Notes: generated by a model not told the origin, from the letters alone. Positions 24,912 through 34,065 are shown, counted from the stretch's first letter. The stretch is 42,185 nucleotides of DNA from Paraburkholderia franconis (GCF_009362735.1 NZ_WHNP01000060.1:300-42484); one strand, 5' to 3'. Numbers and translations: made by a program.

Positions 24912-25316
24912 ATGGAAGACATCACGCTAACCGAACGTCGTGCCATCGGCGCAAAGATCCGCAAGGAAGTGCTGGGCGCGAGCCACACGGCTGGCAACGC
25001 CGATCCCCATCTTTTCGACACCGTCTTCCGCGAATACACGGAAGACGCGTGCTGGGGCAATGTGTGGAACCGCCAGGGCCTCACGCGCGCAACGCGCAGC
25101 ATGCTGAACCTCGCGATGCTGGCGTCGCTCGGCCGCTGGCACGAATTCGAAGTGCATACCCGCGGTGCCGTGAACAACGGTGTGACGGAAGAGGAAATTG
25201 CCGAAGTGGTGCTGCAGGCAGGCGTCTACGCAGGCATTCCTGTTGCGGCCGAAGGGTTGCGTCGCGCGAAGGCGGTCGTGCTCGACCTGAAGGCGAAAGC
25301 CGCGGCGACTGCCTGA
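24912..25316 (+). CDS. Carboxymuconolactone decarboxylase family protein (PcaC-like)
   Basis: This 134-residue protein matches 4-carboxymuconolactone decarboxylase, which in the protocatechuate pathway converts gamma-carboxymuconolactone to the enol-lactone. Diagnostic blocks are CWGNVWNRQGLTRATRSM, LAMLASLGRWHEFEVH and the EEIAEVVLQAGVYAGIPVA segment. It is the first gene rightward of the divergent promoter and is followed by an enol-lactonase-like hydrolase, the usual PcaC-PcaD pairing. No pcaB or protocatechuate dioxygenase is present, so it may act on a related lactone or have another role. Confidence 0.88.
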   Translation: MEDITLTERRAIGAKIRKEVLGASHTAGNADPHLFDTVFREYTEDACWGNVWNRQGLTRATRSMLNLAMLASLGRWHEFEVHTRGAVNNGVTEEEIAEVVLQAGVYAGIPVAAEGLRRAKAVVLDLKAKAAATA

Positions 25317-25480
25317 AAACGGCTTGCGTTTCGTGAAGTCGCCCGGCGATCCGTCATCTCATCCCAGGCGCGCATGCCTGGTAGTTCAGTGGGTCGCAGG
25401 CGTTTCGCGCTGTGGGTTGCCGAGTCGGTAGCCAATCGCACCAAGCACCTGTCGCACCCCGAGCCTTACCCGTACAAGCC

Positions 25481-26275
25481 ATGTCTCATTCAACTTTCTG
25501 CGAAATCCCAGCCGGCCGCATCGCCTACTCCCGTCGCGGGTCGGGCCGGCCGCTGGTTCTGCTTCATCCGATCGGCGTCGACCGAAGCTGGTGGGACGAG
25601 CACGTCGAGCATTGGGCCGCATCGTATGACGTCGTCGCGATCGATATTCGCGGCCACGGTCAGTCGAGCGCCGTCACCGCCCCCATCACGCTTGCCGATC
25701 ACGCGGCCGACGTCGCCGCCGTGCTACGCCAGGAACGCCTGACGGGCGCCACGCTGATTGGCGTATCGATGGGCGGCATGATTGCGCAGCGTGTTGCAAT
25801 CCAGTTCCCCGCGCTCGTTGGCGCGCTGATCCTCTGCGGAACAGCGGGTGGCTTTCGCGACGAAGTGCGCCCGCACATTCTCGCGCGCGGCGACATGAGC
25901 CGGCAAGGTTCGATGTCCGAGGTGATCGACGAGACGATCGCGCGCTGGTTCCTCACGGACACGCCGCGCCCCGACCTCGTCCAGAAGTGTCGCGAGCGGC
26001 TCGCCGCGGACGACTGGTACAGCTGGAGCGCGAACTGGCGGGCAATCTCGCTGCTCGACAATCTCGGCGAACTGCCAAACGTGTCGGCACCGGCACTCGT
26101 CGTCGCGGGCGGTGCCGATGCGAGCATTCCGCCGGCCGTATCGCAGAAGATCGCCGATGCGTTGCCGCACAGCCGTTTCGTCGTGGTGCCGGGCGCTGCG
26201 CATTTTGGCGCATTCGACATGCGTGCAGACTTCGCAGCGATATTCGACGATTTTCTGTCGACGCTCACTGAATGA
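25481..26275 (+). CDS. Alpha/beta hydrolase, 3-oxoadipate enol-lactonase-like
   Basis: This 264-residue soluble hydrolase has nucleophile Ser96 in GVSMGGM, a candidate acid Asp213 in GGADASIP and His241 in GAAHFGAF. The oxyanion region is LLHPIGVDRSWWD. Overall it resembles PcaD, which opens 3-oxoadipate enol-lactone. Pairing with the PcaC-like gene upstream supports a lactone or ring-opened ester/amide substrate. Start at 25481 chosen because the upstream extension is not protein-like; the ribosome site is weak. Confidence 0.87.
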   Translation: MSHSTFCEIPAGRIAYSRRGSGRPLVLLHPIGVDRSWWDEHVEHWAASYDVVAIDIRGHGQSSAVTAPITLADHAADVAAVLRQERLTGATLIGVSMGGMIAQRVAIQFPALVGALILCGTAGGFRDEVRPHILARGDMSRQGSMSEVIDETIARWFLTDTPRPDLVQKCRERLAADDWYSWSANWRAISLLDNLGELPNVSAPALVVAGGADASIPPAVSQKIADALPHSRFVVVPGAAHFGAFDMRADFAAIFDDFLSTLTE

Positions 26276-26388
26276 AATGAAACGCGAGCTCGCCCGCGCG
26301 TTGGGACAGTTTTACGCGCCACGCGGCTCAGTAGTGATCAGATAAATGGAGGGGCGCCCGCACGGGCCGATCGCTCCCAGGAGGCAGC

Positions 26389-27087
26389 ATGGCAATCACA
26401 ATCCGATCGTCTTTCACGGTCGATGCACCGCCCACGGACGTGTGGGCGACCATGATCGACATCGAACGGTCCGCACCGTGTTTTCCGGGCGCGGAACTCA
26501 AGGAACAGCAGCCCGACGGCAGCTACAAGGGCGGCTTCACCGTCAAGCTTGGCCCGCTCACGCTGAAGTTCGCGGGCAAATTCAAGATTGCTGAACAGAA
26601 CGACGCCGACCGCACGGTCGTGGTGTCCGCCAGCGGCACCGACACGAAAGGCCGCGGCGGCGCCGAAGCGCAGATCAACGCAGCCGTCGCCGACGCGGGT
26701 GGCGGCAAGACGAAAGTCGACGTCGTGTCGGACGTCAATCTGTCGGGCACGGTCGCGCAGTACGGGCGCGGCGCCGGGATGATCGAGGCGCTCTCGCAGC
26801 AACTGCTGAACCAGTTCGCAAAGAACCTTGCCGCCCTCATCGAAGCGGACGCGGCGCACGCCGCCCAGGCCGCTCCCGCCGCCGCACCGGACACCGCGAG
26901 CGAGCCAGGTGCGCCCACCACTGCAGCGGCAACGGATGCGCCCAGGCCGGCCACCGAAGCGCGCCGCCCGCCGCCCGCCCCGGCACCCGTCGCGCCGCTC
27001 GACGCCGGCGCACTCATGCGCAAGGCGATGTGGCAATCGATCCGGAATTTCTTCACGCGGCTCTTCGGGGTCAAGCAGCATCACTGA
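26389..27087 (+). CDS. coxG: CoxG-family SRPBCC protein with membrane-binding tail
   Basis: This 232-residue protein starts after CCAGGAGGCAGC. Residues 1-150 form the CoxG SRPBCC fold (SFTVDAPPTDVWATMIDIE, CFPGAELKE, SGTDTKGRGGAEAQI). An Ala/Pro-rich linker (about 153-200) and a C-terminal amphipathic helix (MRKAMWQSIRNFFTRLFGV) follow. CoxG proteins accompany molybdenum hydroxylases of the CO dehydrogenase type; in mycobacterial CO dehydrogenase CoxG has been shown to link the enzyme to membrane quinone. The same role here is inference. It directly precedes the three hydroxylase subunits. Confidence 0.9.
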   Translation: MAITIRSSFTVDAPPTDVWATMIDIERSAPCFPGAELKEQQPDGSYKGGFTVKLGPLTLKFAGKFKIAEQNDADRTVVVSASGTDTKGRGGAEAQINAAVADAGGGKTKVDVVSDVNLSGTVAQYGRGAGMIEALSQQLLNQFAKNLAALIEADAAHAAQAAPAAAPDTASEPGAPTTAAATDAPRPATEARRPPPAPAPVAPLDAGALMRKAMWQSIRNFFTRLFGVKQHH

Positions 27088-27117
27088 AGAAGTCACCGCC
27101 GCACTATCGGAGCACGC

Positions 27118-27999
27118 ATGAAACCCAGTGAATTCCAGTATCACGCGCCGACCACCGTCGACGAGGCCGCGCAGCTGCTCGGCACGCTCGATGACGCGCG
27201 AGTGCTCGCCGGCGGCCAGTCGCTGATGCCGATGATGAACTTCCGGTATCTGATGACGAGTCACCTGATCGACCTGAACGGCGTCGAGGCACTGACCCGC
27301 ATCGAAGAGCGCAATGGCCGCCTTCACATCGGCGCGATGGCCCGGCAACGTGACATCGAACTGTCGCCGCTCGTCACGAAGCGCGCACCGCTGATCCGCG
27401 AGGCATACCAGCTCGTCAGCCACAAGCAGATCCGCAACCGCGGCACGCTCGGCGGCAGCCTGTGCCAGCTGGATCCGTCGTCGGAGCAGCCGTGCTTTAC
27501 CGCCGCGCTCGACGGCGTGCTGACGATCGCCCGCTACGAAGACGGCGCAGTCACGCACCGCGAGCTGCCGATGTCCGACTGGGCGCTGATGTACATGACG
27601 CCCGCGCTCGAAGAAGGCGAACTGCTCGCCAGCATCTCGCTCGATATCTGGCCCGAAGGCCATGGCTATGCATTCGAAGAGTTCGCGCGGCGCCATGGCG
27701 ATTACGCAATCGTCGGTGTTGCAGCGCTTTGCACCGCGGATGCGCAAGGGCACCTCGACCGCGTATCGCTGACGATCTGCGGCGTTGCGCCCGGCCCCGT
27801 AAGGATGCACGAGGTCGAGACGTCCCTGCGCGGACGCCCGCTGGACGAGAGCGCGCTGCGTATCGCGAGCGACGCCGCCCGCGCGCTCGACGTGATGACA
27901 GACGCGCACGTCAGTACCGACTACCGCCAGCATCTCGCCGGCGTCCTGACCGAAAGAGCGCTGAAACGGGCGTTCTCGCGCGTCGCAAGACAATCGTAG
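27118..27999 (+). CDS. Molybdenum hydroxylase FAD subunit (CoxM-like)
   Basis: This 293-residue medium subunit of a xanthine oxidase-family hydroxylase carries FAD and passes electrons out of the complex. The FAD motifs are visible: AGGQSLMPMM at residues 31-40 and TLGGSLCQLDPSSE from 110. It lies 30 bases after coxG and 19 bases before the iron-sulfur subunit, in the order M-S-L typical of such operons. The Cys in GGSLCQLD is unusual; His or Ala is common there. Confidence 0.93.
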   Translation: MKPSEFQYHAPTTVDEAAQLLGTLDDARVLAGGQSLMPMMNFRYLMTSHLIDLNGVEALTRIEERNGRLHIGAMARQRDIELSPLVTKRAPLIREAYQLVSHKQIRNRGTLGGSLCQLDPSSEQPCFTAALDGVLTIARYEDGAVTHRELPMSDWALMYMTPALEEGELLASISLDIWPEGHGYAFEEFARRHGDYAIVGVAALCTADAQGHLDRVSLTICGVAPGPVRMHEVETSLRGRPLDESALRIASDAARALDVMTDAHVSTDYRQHLAGVLTERALKRAFSRVARQS

Positions 28000-28018
28000 A
28001 GTGACAGAGGAGATGGAC

Positions 28019-28540
28019 ATGGAGACTCGTATCGTCAGAGTCGTCGTCAACGGCACCGCTTATGAGCACGAGGTGGAATCGCGCCGCATGCTCGGTGATT
28101 TCCTGCGTCACGACCTCAATCTCACCGGCACGCACTACGGCTGCGAGCACGGCGTTTGCGGTGCCTGCACCGTGCTGATCGAAGGCCGCACCGCGCGCGC
28201 CTGCCTCACCCTCGCCGCCCAGGTGAACGGCCGCTCGCTGACCACCGTCGAAGGGCTTGCCCACGCGGATGGCACGCTCAACGAGTTGCAGAAGGCCTTT
28301 AGCGAAACCCACGCGCTGCAATGCGGGTTCTGTACACCGGGCATGCTGATGACGCTGACCGAACTGCTGAACGAAACGGACTCGCCGACGGAAGCCGAGA
28401 TCCGCGAAGCGATCACGGGCAATCTGTGCCGCTGTACGGGCTATCAGCCGATCGTGGCTGCGGCCCTGCTCGCTGCACAGCGCATTCGCGATCAGCGTGC
28501 TGATACACCAGCGGCACCGGCAGCACACGCTACGGAGTAA
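28019..28540 (+). CDS. Molybdenum hydroxylase 2Fe-2S subunit (CoxS-like)
   Basis: This 173-residue small subunit carries two [2Fe-2S] clusters. Cys42, Cys47, Cys50 and Cys62 bind the plant-ferredoxin-type cluster (GCEHGVCGACT...ARAC); Cys102, Cys105, Cys137 and Cys139 bind the second (QCGFCTPGM, NLCRCTGYQP). Start at 28019 preferred because GGAG lies six bases upstream; a GTG at 28001 is possible. It ends four bases before the large subunit. Confidence 0.95.
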   Translation: METRIVRVVVNGTAYEHEVESRRMLGDFLRHDLNLTGTHYGCEHGVCGACTVLIEGRTARACLTLAAQVNGRSLTTVEGLAHADGTLNELQKAFSETHALQCGFCTPGMLMTLTELLNETDSPTEAEIREAITGNLCRCTGYQPIVAAALLAAQRIRDQRADTPAAPAAHATE

Positions 28541-28544
28541 CACG

Positions 28545-30911
28545 ATGGAAATTTCCGACCTGAAGGGCGCGCCCACCGACCAGCGCTACATCGGCAAGCG
28601 CGTCGCGCGCACCGAAGACAAAAAGCTGCTGCAGGGCCAGGGCTCCTACGTGGACGACGTGCACCTGCCGAACATGCTGCAGGCCGCGGTGCTGCGCAGC
28701 CCGCACGCGCACGCGAAGATCGTCTCGATCGACTGCACTGCGGCCCGCGAACTCAAGGGCGTGCAGGCCGTCTACACACACGCGGACCTGAGCGGCCGCG
28801 CACGCGGCCGTGCGCCGTCGATGTTGCCGAATCCGGCGATCCGTTTCGAGCGTACCCAGGAACTGCTCGCGTCGACGGAAGTGACGTTCGCGGGCGAAGC
28901 GGTGGCGTTCGTCGTCGCGGACAACCGCTATATCGCAGAAGACGCGTGCGGTCTGATCGAGATCGAATATGATCCGCTGCCCGCCGTCGCCGATTGCCGC
29001 GACGGACTGCGTCCCGAGTCGCCGCTTTGCCACACCGACGCAAAAGACAATGTCGTCGCGCATATCGAAATGGGTTTCGGCGATATCGACGCCGCCTTCA
29101 ACGATGCGCCGCACGTCGTCGAGGAAACGTACTGGCAGAACCGGGGGTCCGCGCATCCGATGGAGACGCGCGGCTATCTCGCCGAATACCACGCGACCAA
29201 CGGCGAGTTGACCGTCTGGTCGTCGGGTCAGGCACCGCACCACGAGAAGAAGAACCTCGTCGAACTGCTCGAATGGGATGCTGAGAAGCTGCGCGTGCTG
29301 ATGAACGACGTCGGCGGCGGCTTCGGTCCGAAGCTGCCGTTCTATCCGGAGGAAGCGCTCGTCGCGATCGCGGCCGTCGCGCTCAAGCGTCCCGTCAAAT
29401 GGATCGAGGACCGGCGCGAGCACTTCCTCGCCGTCACGCAGGAGCGCGACCAGTGGTGGACCGTGCGCATGGCGCTCGGAAACGACGGCAAGATTCGCGG
29501 CGTGAAACTCGAGATGGTGCACGACAACGGCGCGTTCCTGCCGTGGGGCATCATCACGCCGTACATCTCGATCACGACGACGCCCGGCCCTTACGTGATC
29601 CCCGCGATGGCCGCGAAGCTCGACGTCGTCTACACGAACAAGTGCGCAACCTCACCGGTTCGCGGCGCAGGCCGTCCGCAGGCGGTGTTCGCGATGGAGC
29701 GGATTCTCGACAAGGCCGCGCGCGCAATCGGCATGGACCGTGCGGAGCTGCGCTGGCGCAATCTGATCCAGCCGGAGCAGATGCCCTATGACGCGGGCTT
29801 CATCTATCGCGACGGCAGCCCGCTGCGCTACGACAGCGGCGACTATCCGGCCTGCCAGAAAGCCGCGCTCGAGCGCGCGAACTACGCGAGCTTTGCCGAA
29901 CGCAAAGCCGCGGCACGCCGCGAAGGCCGCTTCATCGGCATCGGCATGGCGAGCTTCGTCGAGGGCACTGGCATGGGACCGTTCGAGGGCGCGACGGTGC
30001 GCGTGCAGGCGAACGGCCGCGTCGTCGTGATCACGGGCGCCTCGCCGCAAGGCCAGGGCCACAAAACGACGTTCGCGCAGATCTGCGCCGAACAGCTGAA
30101 CGTGCCGCTCGAAACGATCGATGTCATTACGGGCGATACGGGCGGCATCTCGATGGGCGTCGGCACGTTCGCGAGCCGCGTGACGGTCAATGCCGGCAAC
30201 TCGGTCTACATCGCCGCTCAGGCCGTGGGCGAAAAGATGCTCACGCTCGCCGCCCATCTGTGGAAGTGCGAACCCGCCGAGCTCGTGCTCGTAGAGGGTC
30301 ATGTGGCGCGACGCTCGGGCATCGAACAGCGCATGAGCTACGGCCAGCTCGCGAAGATCTCGCAAGGCATGCCCGGCTTCACGATGCCGAAGGGCCTCAC
30401 CGCCGGCCTCGAAGAGACGAAATACTTCTCGCCCGCGCAGTCGACGTACTGCAACGGCACCGCCGTCGTCGAACTCGAAGTGGATCGCGAGACGGGCCAC
30501 ATCACGATCCTCAACTACGTGATGGCACACGATTCGGGCAAGCTCATCAATCCAATGATCGTCGATGGCCAGGTGATCGGCTCGGTCGCGCACGGCATCG
30601 GCAACGCAACGCTCGAATGGATGCAATACGACGAGAACGCGCAACCGACCACGACGAACTTCGGCGAATACCTGCTGCCGATGGCAACCGACGTGCCGAA
30701 CATCGACATCGTGCACCTCGAAACGCCGTCGCCGTTGAACCCGCTCGGCGTCAAGGGCGCGGGCGAAGGCGGCACGATTCCGGCCGCTGCGGCGATCGTC
30801 GCGGCGATGGAGGACGCGCTTTCGGAATACGGCGTCGAATTCACCGAAGCACCGCTCATACCGCAGCGTGTGTTCCAGAAGCTCAAGGAGGCCGGCGCTT
30901 ACGCGCGCTGA
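28545..30911 (+). CDS. Molybdenum hydroxylase large subunit (CoxL-like, xanthine oxidase family)
   Basis: This 788-residue subunit binds the molybdopterin cytosine dinucleotide cofactor and the substrate, and hydroxylates a carbon with oxygen from water. The start follows CGGAG. The active-site loop reads SPVRGAGRPQ (about 369-378), lacking the AYxCSFR motif of true CO dehydrogenase, so it belongs to the broad hydroxylase group. The catalytic Glu is Glu741 in KGAGEGGTI. All length and motif features are intact. Neighbouring decarboxylases and aromatic-acid carriers point to an aromatic or heteroaromatic acid as substrate; I cannot name it. Confidence 0.94.
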   Translation: MEISDLKGAPTDQRYIGKRVARTEDKKLLQGQGSYVDDVHLPNMLQAAVLRSPHAHAKIVSIDCTAARELKGVQAVYTHADLSGRARGRAPSMLPNPAIRFERTQELLASTEVTFAGEAVAFVVADNRYIAEDACGLIEIEYDPLPAVADCRDGLRPESPLCHTDAKDNVVAHIEMGFGDIDAAFNDAPHVVEETYWQNRGSAHPMETRGYLAEYHATNGELTVWSSGQAPHHEKKNLVELLEWDAEKLRVLMNDVGGGFGPKLPFYPEEALVAIAAVALKRPVKWIEDRREHFLAVTQERDQWWTVRMALGNDGKIRGVKLEMVHDNGAFLPWGIITPYISITTTPGPYVIPAMAAKLDVVYTNKCATSPVRGAGRPQAVFAMERILDKAARAIGMDRAELRWRNLIQPEQMPYDAGFIYRDGSPLRYDSGDYPACQKAALERANYASFAERKAAARREGRFIGIGMASFVEGTGMGPFEGATVRVQANGRVVVITGASPQGQGHKTTFAQICAEQLNVPLETIDVITGDTGGISMGVGTFASRVTVNAGNSVYIAAQAVGEKMLTLAAHLWKCEPAELVLVEGHVARRSGIEQRMSYGQLAKISQGMPGFTMPKGLTAGLEETKYFSPAQSTYCNGTAVVELEVDRETGHITILNYVMAHDSGKLINPMIVDGQVIGSVAHGIGNATLEWMQYDENAQPTTTNFGEYLLPMATDVPNIDIVHLETPSPLNPLGVKGAGEGGTIPAAAAIVAAMEDALSEYGVEFTEAPLIPQRVFQKLKEAGAYAR

Positions 30912-30921
30912 CCTGCGCAGG

Positions 30922-30940
30922 CGCCCGCTCAGCGCGGGCG
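30922..30940 (+). terminator. Intercistronic GC stem-loop after the large subunit
   Basis: CGCCCGC and GCGGGCG pair with a five-base loop, followed by a T-rich run (TCCCTTCCCTGTTTTC). It is located between the hydroxylase large subunit and the enoyl-CoA hydratase-like gene. It may be a weak terminator or an mRNA-end stabiliser that splits the long transcript. Confidence 0.5.
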
Positions 30941-30976
30941 TCCCTTCCCTGTTTTCATTGTTTGGACCTTTACTCC

Positions 30977-31705
30977 ATGACGACCGAATTCACTGCAGCG
31001 CTCCACGAATCCGAATACCGGTTCACCCTCTCCCAGCCGGACCTCGGCAACACGCTGACGCTCGACGCCATGCGCGCGCTCGCCGCCGACATCCGCCAGG
31101 CCGGCCGCGACAGCAACGTGAAGATCATCCGCATCCGCGCGTCCGGTCCTGCGTTCTGCCGCGGCCGCGCCGTCAGCGCGCCGCCGGCCACGCCACCGAC
31201 GTCCGCGCAGTTCCGCCGCAACGTCGCCGATCCGATTCTCGACGTCTACCGCGCGATGCACGAAAGCGAAGTGCCGCTGCTCGCCGAAGTGCAAGGCGAT
31301 GCGGAAGGGTTTGGCTGCGCGCTAGTGACCGCGTGCGACCTGGCCATCGCCGCGGACAACGCACGCTTCAATCTTCCTGAACTGCAGAAGAACCTCCCGC
31401 CGACGCTCGTGCTGTCCGTGCTGCGCCACAAAGTGCCGCCGAAGGCGTCCGCGCACATGGTTTACCTGACGGAGACGATCGACGCCGCGAATGCGCGCGA
31501 GTGGGGCATCGTCGCCGAAGTCGTGCCGGCTGCAAAACTGGCCGAGCGTGCGGACGCGATGATCGCTTCGATCTGCACACGCGACCGGATCGCCATCGCG
31601 ACGCTGAAGACATATTTCCGCGAGATCACGATTCCCGACTTCTCGCTCGCGAGCGAAGTCGCGGGTGCGTCGCTCGCGAACGCGATGACGTCGATGCGCC
31701 GTTGA
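30977..31705 (+). CDS. Enoyl-CoA hydratase/isomerase family protein
   Basis: This 242-residue crotonase-fold protein normally acts on acyl-CoA esters. The first oxyanion-hole segment reads GPAFCRGRAV where GxAFCAGxDL is usual; the second reads EGFGCALVTACDLAIAAD. A Glu is kept in FNLPELQKNLPP. No CoA ligase is present in the window, so its CoA substrate is unclear. Crotonase-family hydrolases also appear in furoate pathways next to a molybdenum hydroxylase, a loose parallel only. Slightly short for the family. Confidence 0.85.
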   Translation: MTTEFTAALHESEYRFTLSQPDLGNTLTLDAMRALAADIRQAGRDSNVKIIRIRASGPAFCRGRAVSAPPATPPTSAQFRRNVADPILDVYRAMHESEVPLLAEVQGDAEGFGCALVTACDLAIAADNARFNLPELQKNLPPTLVLSVLRHKVPPKASAHMVYLTETIDAANAREWGIVAEVVPAAKLAERADAMIASICTRDRIAIATLKTYFREITIPDFSLASEVAGASLANAMTSMRR

Positions 31706-31781
31706 TACATCACCGCTGCACGCTGTACATCACCGACGTGTCGCGCCTCGCGCGCGTCGGGCAACACTTCAAGCAATAAGG

Positions 31782-31800
31782 GCGCCGCGCAACGCGGCGC
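31782..31800 (+). terminator. Perfect 8-bp GC stem-loop just before UbiD1
   Basis: GCGCCGCG and CGCGGCGC pair perfectly around CAA. It ends 17 bases before the UbiD1 start codon and no T-run follows. It could act as a partial terminator, as an mRNA 5'-end cap after processing, or limit initiation at the weak UbiD1 ribosome site. Confidence 0.5.
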
Positions 31801-31817
31801 TTCACGGGACTCTAGCC

Positions 31818-33485
31818 ATGGCTGATCAAGACATCACTTCCAGGTCTTCCGCGAACGAGGGTTACGCGGACCTGCACGAACACATCGCACGCCTCGAAGC
31901 GGCAGGTTTGCTGTACCGGATCGACGAACCGGTCAACAAGGACACCGAGATGCATCCGCTCGTGCGCTGGCAGTTCCGCGGCGGCATTCCCGAAGCCGAT
32001 CGCAAGGCGTTTCTCTTCACGAATATCGTCGACAGCAAGGGCCACAAGTACGACATTCCCGTCATCGTCGGCGGCATTGCCGCGAATCCCGAGATCTACC
32101 GGATCGGCATGAACGTGGCGTCGCTCGACGATATCGGCGACGCATGGAATCGCGCGATCGACAATCCCGTGCCGCCCGTCGTGGTCGAAAGCGGACCCGT
32201 GCATGACATCGTGATCGAAGGCAAGGATCTCGAGGGTCCCGGCAACGGCCTCGAATCGCTGCCGCTGCCGATCTCGACGCCCGGCTTCGACGCCGCGCCG
32301 TACATGACGATGACGGGCGTGATCTCGCGCGATCCGGAAACGGGCGTGCAGAACATGGGCACGTATCGCGGCCACCTGAAGTCGGCCACGCGCCTCGGCA
32401 TGATGATGCTCGTGAACCTGCGCGCGGGCGGTCTCGATCACTGGCGCAAGTACGCGGCGAAGGGCGAGAAGATGCCCGTTGCCATCGTGCTCGGCGCACC
32501 GCCCCTCGTCGCATTTCAGGGCCCGCAGAAGCTGCGCCCGAACGTCGATGAACTGAGTGTCGCGGGCGGCCTCGCCGGCGTGCCGATCCGCGTCGTCAAG
32601 GGCCGCACGGTCGATCTGCTGGTGCCCGCCGAAGCGGAAGTCGTCGTCGAGGGTTACGTCGATCCGCAATTTCTCGAACCGGAAGGTCCGTTCGGCGAAA
32701 GCCACGGTTACGTCGCGCTCGAAGACTACAACCTCTCGATCGAAGTCACGGCGATCACGCGCCGCAAGGATGCCGTGCTGACGTCGATCATCTCGCAGGT
32801 CACGCCGTCCGAATCGAGCGTCATCAAACGTCTCGCGTATGAGCCGATGTTCCTGCGCCATCTGCGCGACCATCTCGGCATTCGCGGCATCAAGAAAGTG
32901 TCGCTGCACGAGCCGCTCACGAATCTGCGTCGGTTCGTATTCCTGCAGTTCGAGCGCGGCGCGAAGCGTACCGAGGTCTGGCGCGCGCTGTACGGCACGA
33001 TGTCGCTGCAGGCTGCGATCGGCAAGTTCGTGATCGCGATCGACGACGACATCGATCCCGACAACGCGGACGCAGTGTTCTGGGCGATGGGCTATCGCTG
33101 CAATCCCGTCGAGGACGTGAAGACGATTCCGTACCGCGAGCCGGGCCACGGTCCGCGCTCGGACCACGCAACCGGACTCGATTCGGCCATGCTGATCGAC
33201 GCGACAATGAAAGCGCCCATGCCGCCGCTCGCGCTGCCGAAGAAGGAATACATGGAGAACGCGAAGCTGCTGTGGGAACGTCTCGGCCTGCCGAAGCTGA
33301 AGCCGGAGTCGCCGTGGTACGGCTACTCGCTCGGCGACTGGTCGGAAGAATGGGACCGCAACGCCGAGCAGGCAACGCGCGGCGAATGGATGCAGCGCGA
33401 CGCGTCCTACCATGCTCGCCGCCGTAGCGGCGTCGAGCCGAATTCGCCGGTACGTGGCGTCGAGGCCGATCGTGGCAACGAATAA
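31818..33485 (+). CDS. UbiD-family prenyl-FMN-dependent decarboxylase (copy 1)
   Basis: This 555-residue enzyme is of the UbiD family, which adds or removes CO2 on aromatic or unsaturated acids using prenylated FMN. The catalytic triad is visible: Arg184 in NMGTYRGHL, Glu289 and Glu294 in LEPEGPFGESHG. It is about 60 residues longer than UbiD proper, with a C-terminal extension ending near RRSGVEPNSPVRG. The adjacent ubiX makes its cofactor. Position after a molybdenum hydroxylase argues for catabolic decarboxylation, not ubiquinone synthesis. It is closely related to the second UbiD at 35819. Confidence 0.93.
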   Translation: MADQDITSRSSANEGYADLHEHIARLEAAGLLYRIDEPVNKDTEMHPLVRWQFRGGIPEADRKAFLFTNIVDSKGHKYDIPVIVGGIAANPEIYRIGMNVASLDDIGDAWNRAIDNPVPPVVVESGPVHDIVIEGKDLEGPGNGLESLPLPISTPGFDAAPYMTMTGVISRDPETGVQNMGTYRGHLKSATRLGMMMLVNLRAGGLDHWRKYAAKGEKMPVAIVLGAPPLVAFQGPQKLRPNVDELSVAGGLAGVPIRVVKGRTVDLLVPAEAEVVVEGYVDPQFLEPEGPFGESHGYVALEDYNLSIEVTAITRRKDAVLTSIISQVTPSESSVIKRLAYEPMFLRHLRDHLGIRGIKKVSLHEPLTNLRRFVFLQFERGAKRTEVWRALYGTMSLQAAIGKFVIAIDDDIDPDNADAVFWAMGYRCNPVEDVKTIPYREPGHGPRSDHATGLDSAMLIDATMKAPMPPLALPKKEYMENAKLLWERLGLPKLKPESPWYGYSLGDWSEEWDRNAEQATRGEWMQRDASYHARRRSGVEPNSPVRGVEADRGNE

Positions 33486-34065
33486 GAGGACTCCGGAACG
33501 GATCATCGTCGGCATCACCGGCGCGTCGGGCGTGATCTACGGGATTCGCGCGCTCGAACTGCTCGCCGAGGCGGGCGTCGAGACGCATCTCGTGATCAGC
33601 AAGGCCGCCGAACTGACGATGACCTACGAAACCGACATCCGCGCCGCCGATCTGCGCGCGCGTGCGTCGCACTGGTATTCGCCCGGCGACATCGGCGCGG
33701 CCATTTCGTCGGGCTCGTTCAAGACGAAGGGCATGCTGATCGTGCCGTGCTCGGTGCGCTCGATGAGCGAAATCGCCACGGGCATCACGAGTTCGCTGAT
33801 CAGCCGCGCGGCGGACGTCGTGCTGAAGGAGCGCCGGCGTCTCGTGCTCGGCGTGCGCGAAACGCCACTGCACGGCGGGCATCTGCGCACATTGGTACAG
33901 CTCTCGGACATGGGTGCCGTCATCGCGCCGATCGTCCCGGCGTTCTACCAGAAGCCGCAAACGATCGACGACATCGTTAATCACACGGTAGGCCGCATGC
34001 TCGATCTGTTCGACATCGAAACCGGCGTGGTCAGGCGCTGGAAAGAGCCGCAGCAAGATCTGTAA
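33472..34065 (+). CDS. ubiX: UbiX flavin prenyltransferase
   Basis: This 197-residue enzyme attaches a dimethylallyl group to FMN to make the prFMN cofactor of UbiD enzymes. Family motifs are present: IIVGITGASGVIYGIRALEL (FMN loop), VPCSVRSMSEIATGI, and RRRLVLGVRETPLH. I place the start at GTG 33472 (GAGG upstream), overlapping the UbiD1 end by 14 bases, so translation is probably coupled. It should serve both UbiD copies in this operon. Confidence 0.93.
   Translation: MATNKRTPERIIVGITGASGVIYGIRALELLAEAGVETHLVISKAAELTMTYETDIRAADLRARASHWYSPGDIGAAISSGSFKTKGMLIVPCSVRSMSEIATGITSSLISRAADVVLKERRRLVLGVRETPLHGGHLRTLVQLSDMGAVIAPIVPAFYQKPQTIDDIVNHTVGRMLDLFDIETGVVRRWKEPQQDL

Noticed and set aside
28545..30911. 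Aerobic CO dehydrogenase
   Set aside because: The large subunit lacks the AYxCSFR active-site motif; the loop reads PVRGAGR, as in general molybdenum hydroxylases.
26389..34065. Assignment to the furoate/furandicarboxylate (hmf) pathway
   Set aside because: A hydroxylase, a crotonase and UbiD/UbiX are shared, but the CoA ligase is absent, the UbiDs are much longer, and PcaC/PcaD-like genes are not part of that pathway.
31818..34065. UbiD and UbiX as ubiquinone biosynthesis enzymes
   Set aside because: The UbiDs are longer than the biosynthetic enzyme, duplicated, and embedded in a regulated catabolic operon with aromatic-acid transport.
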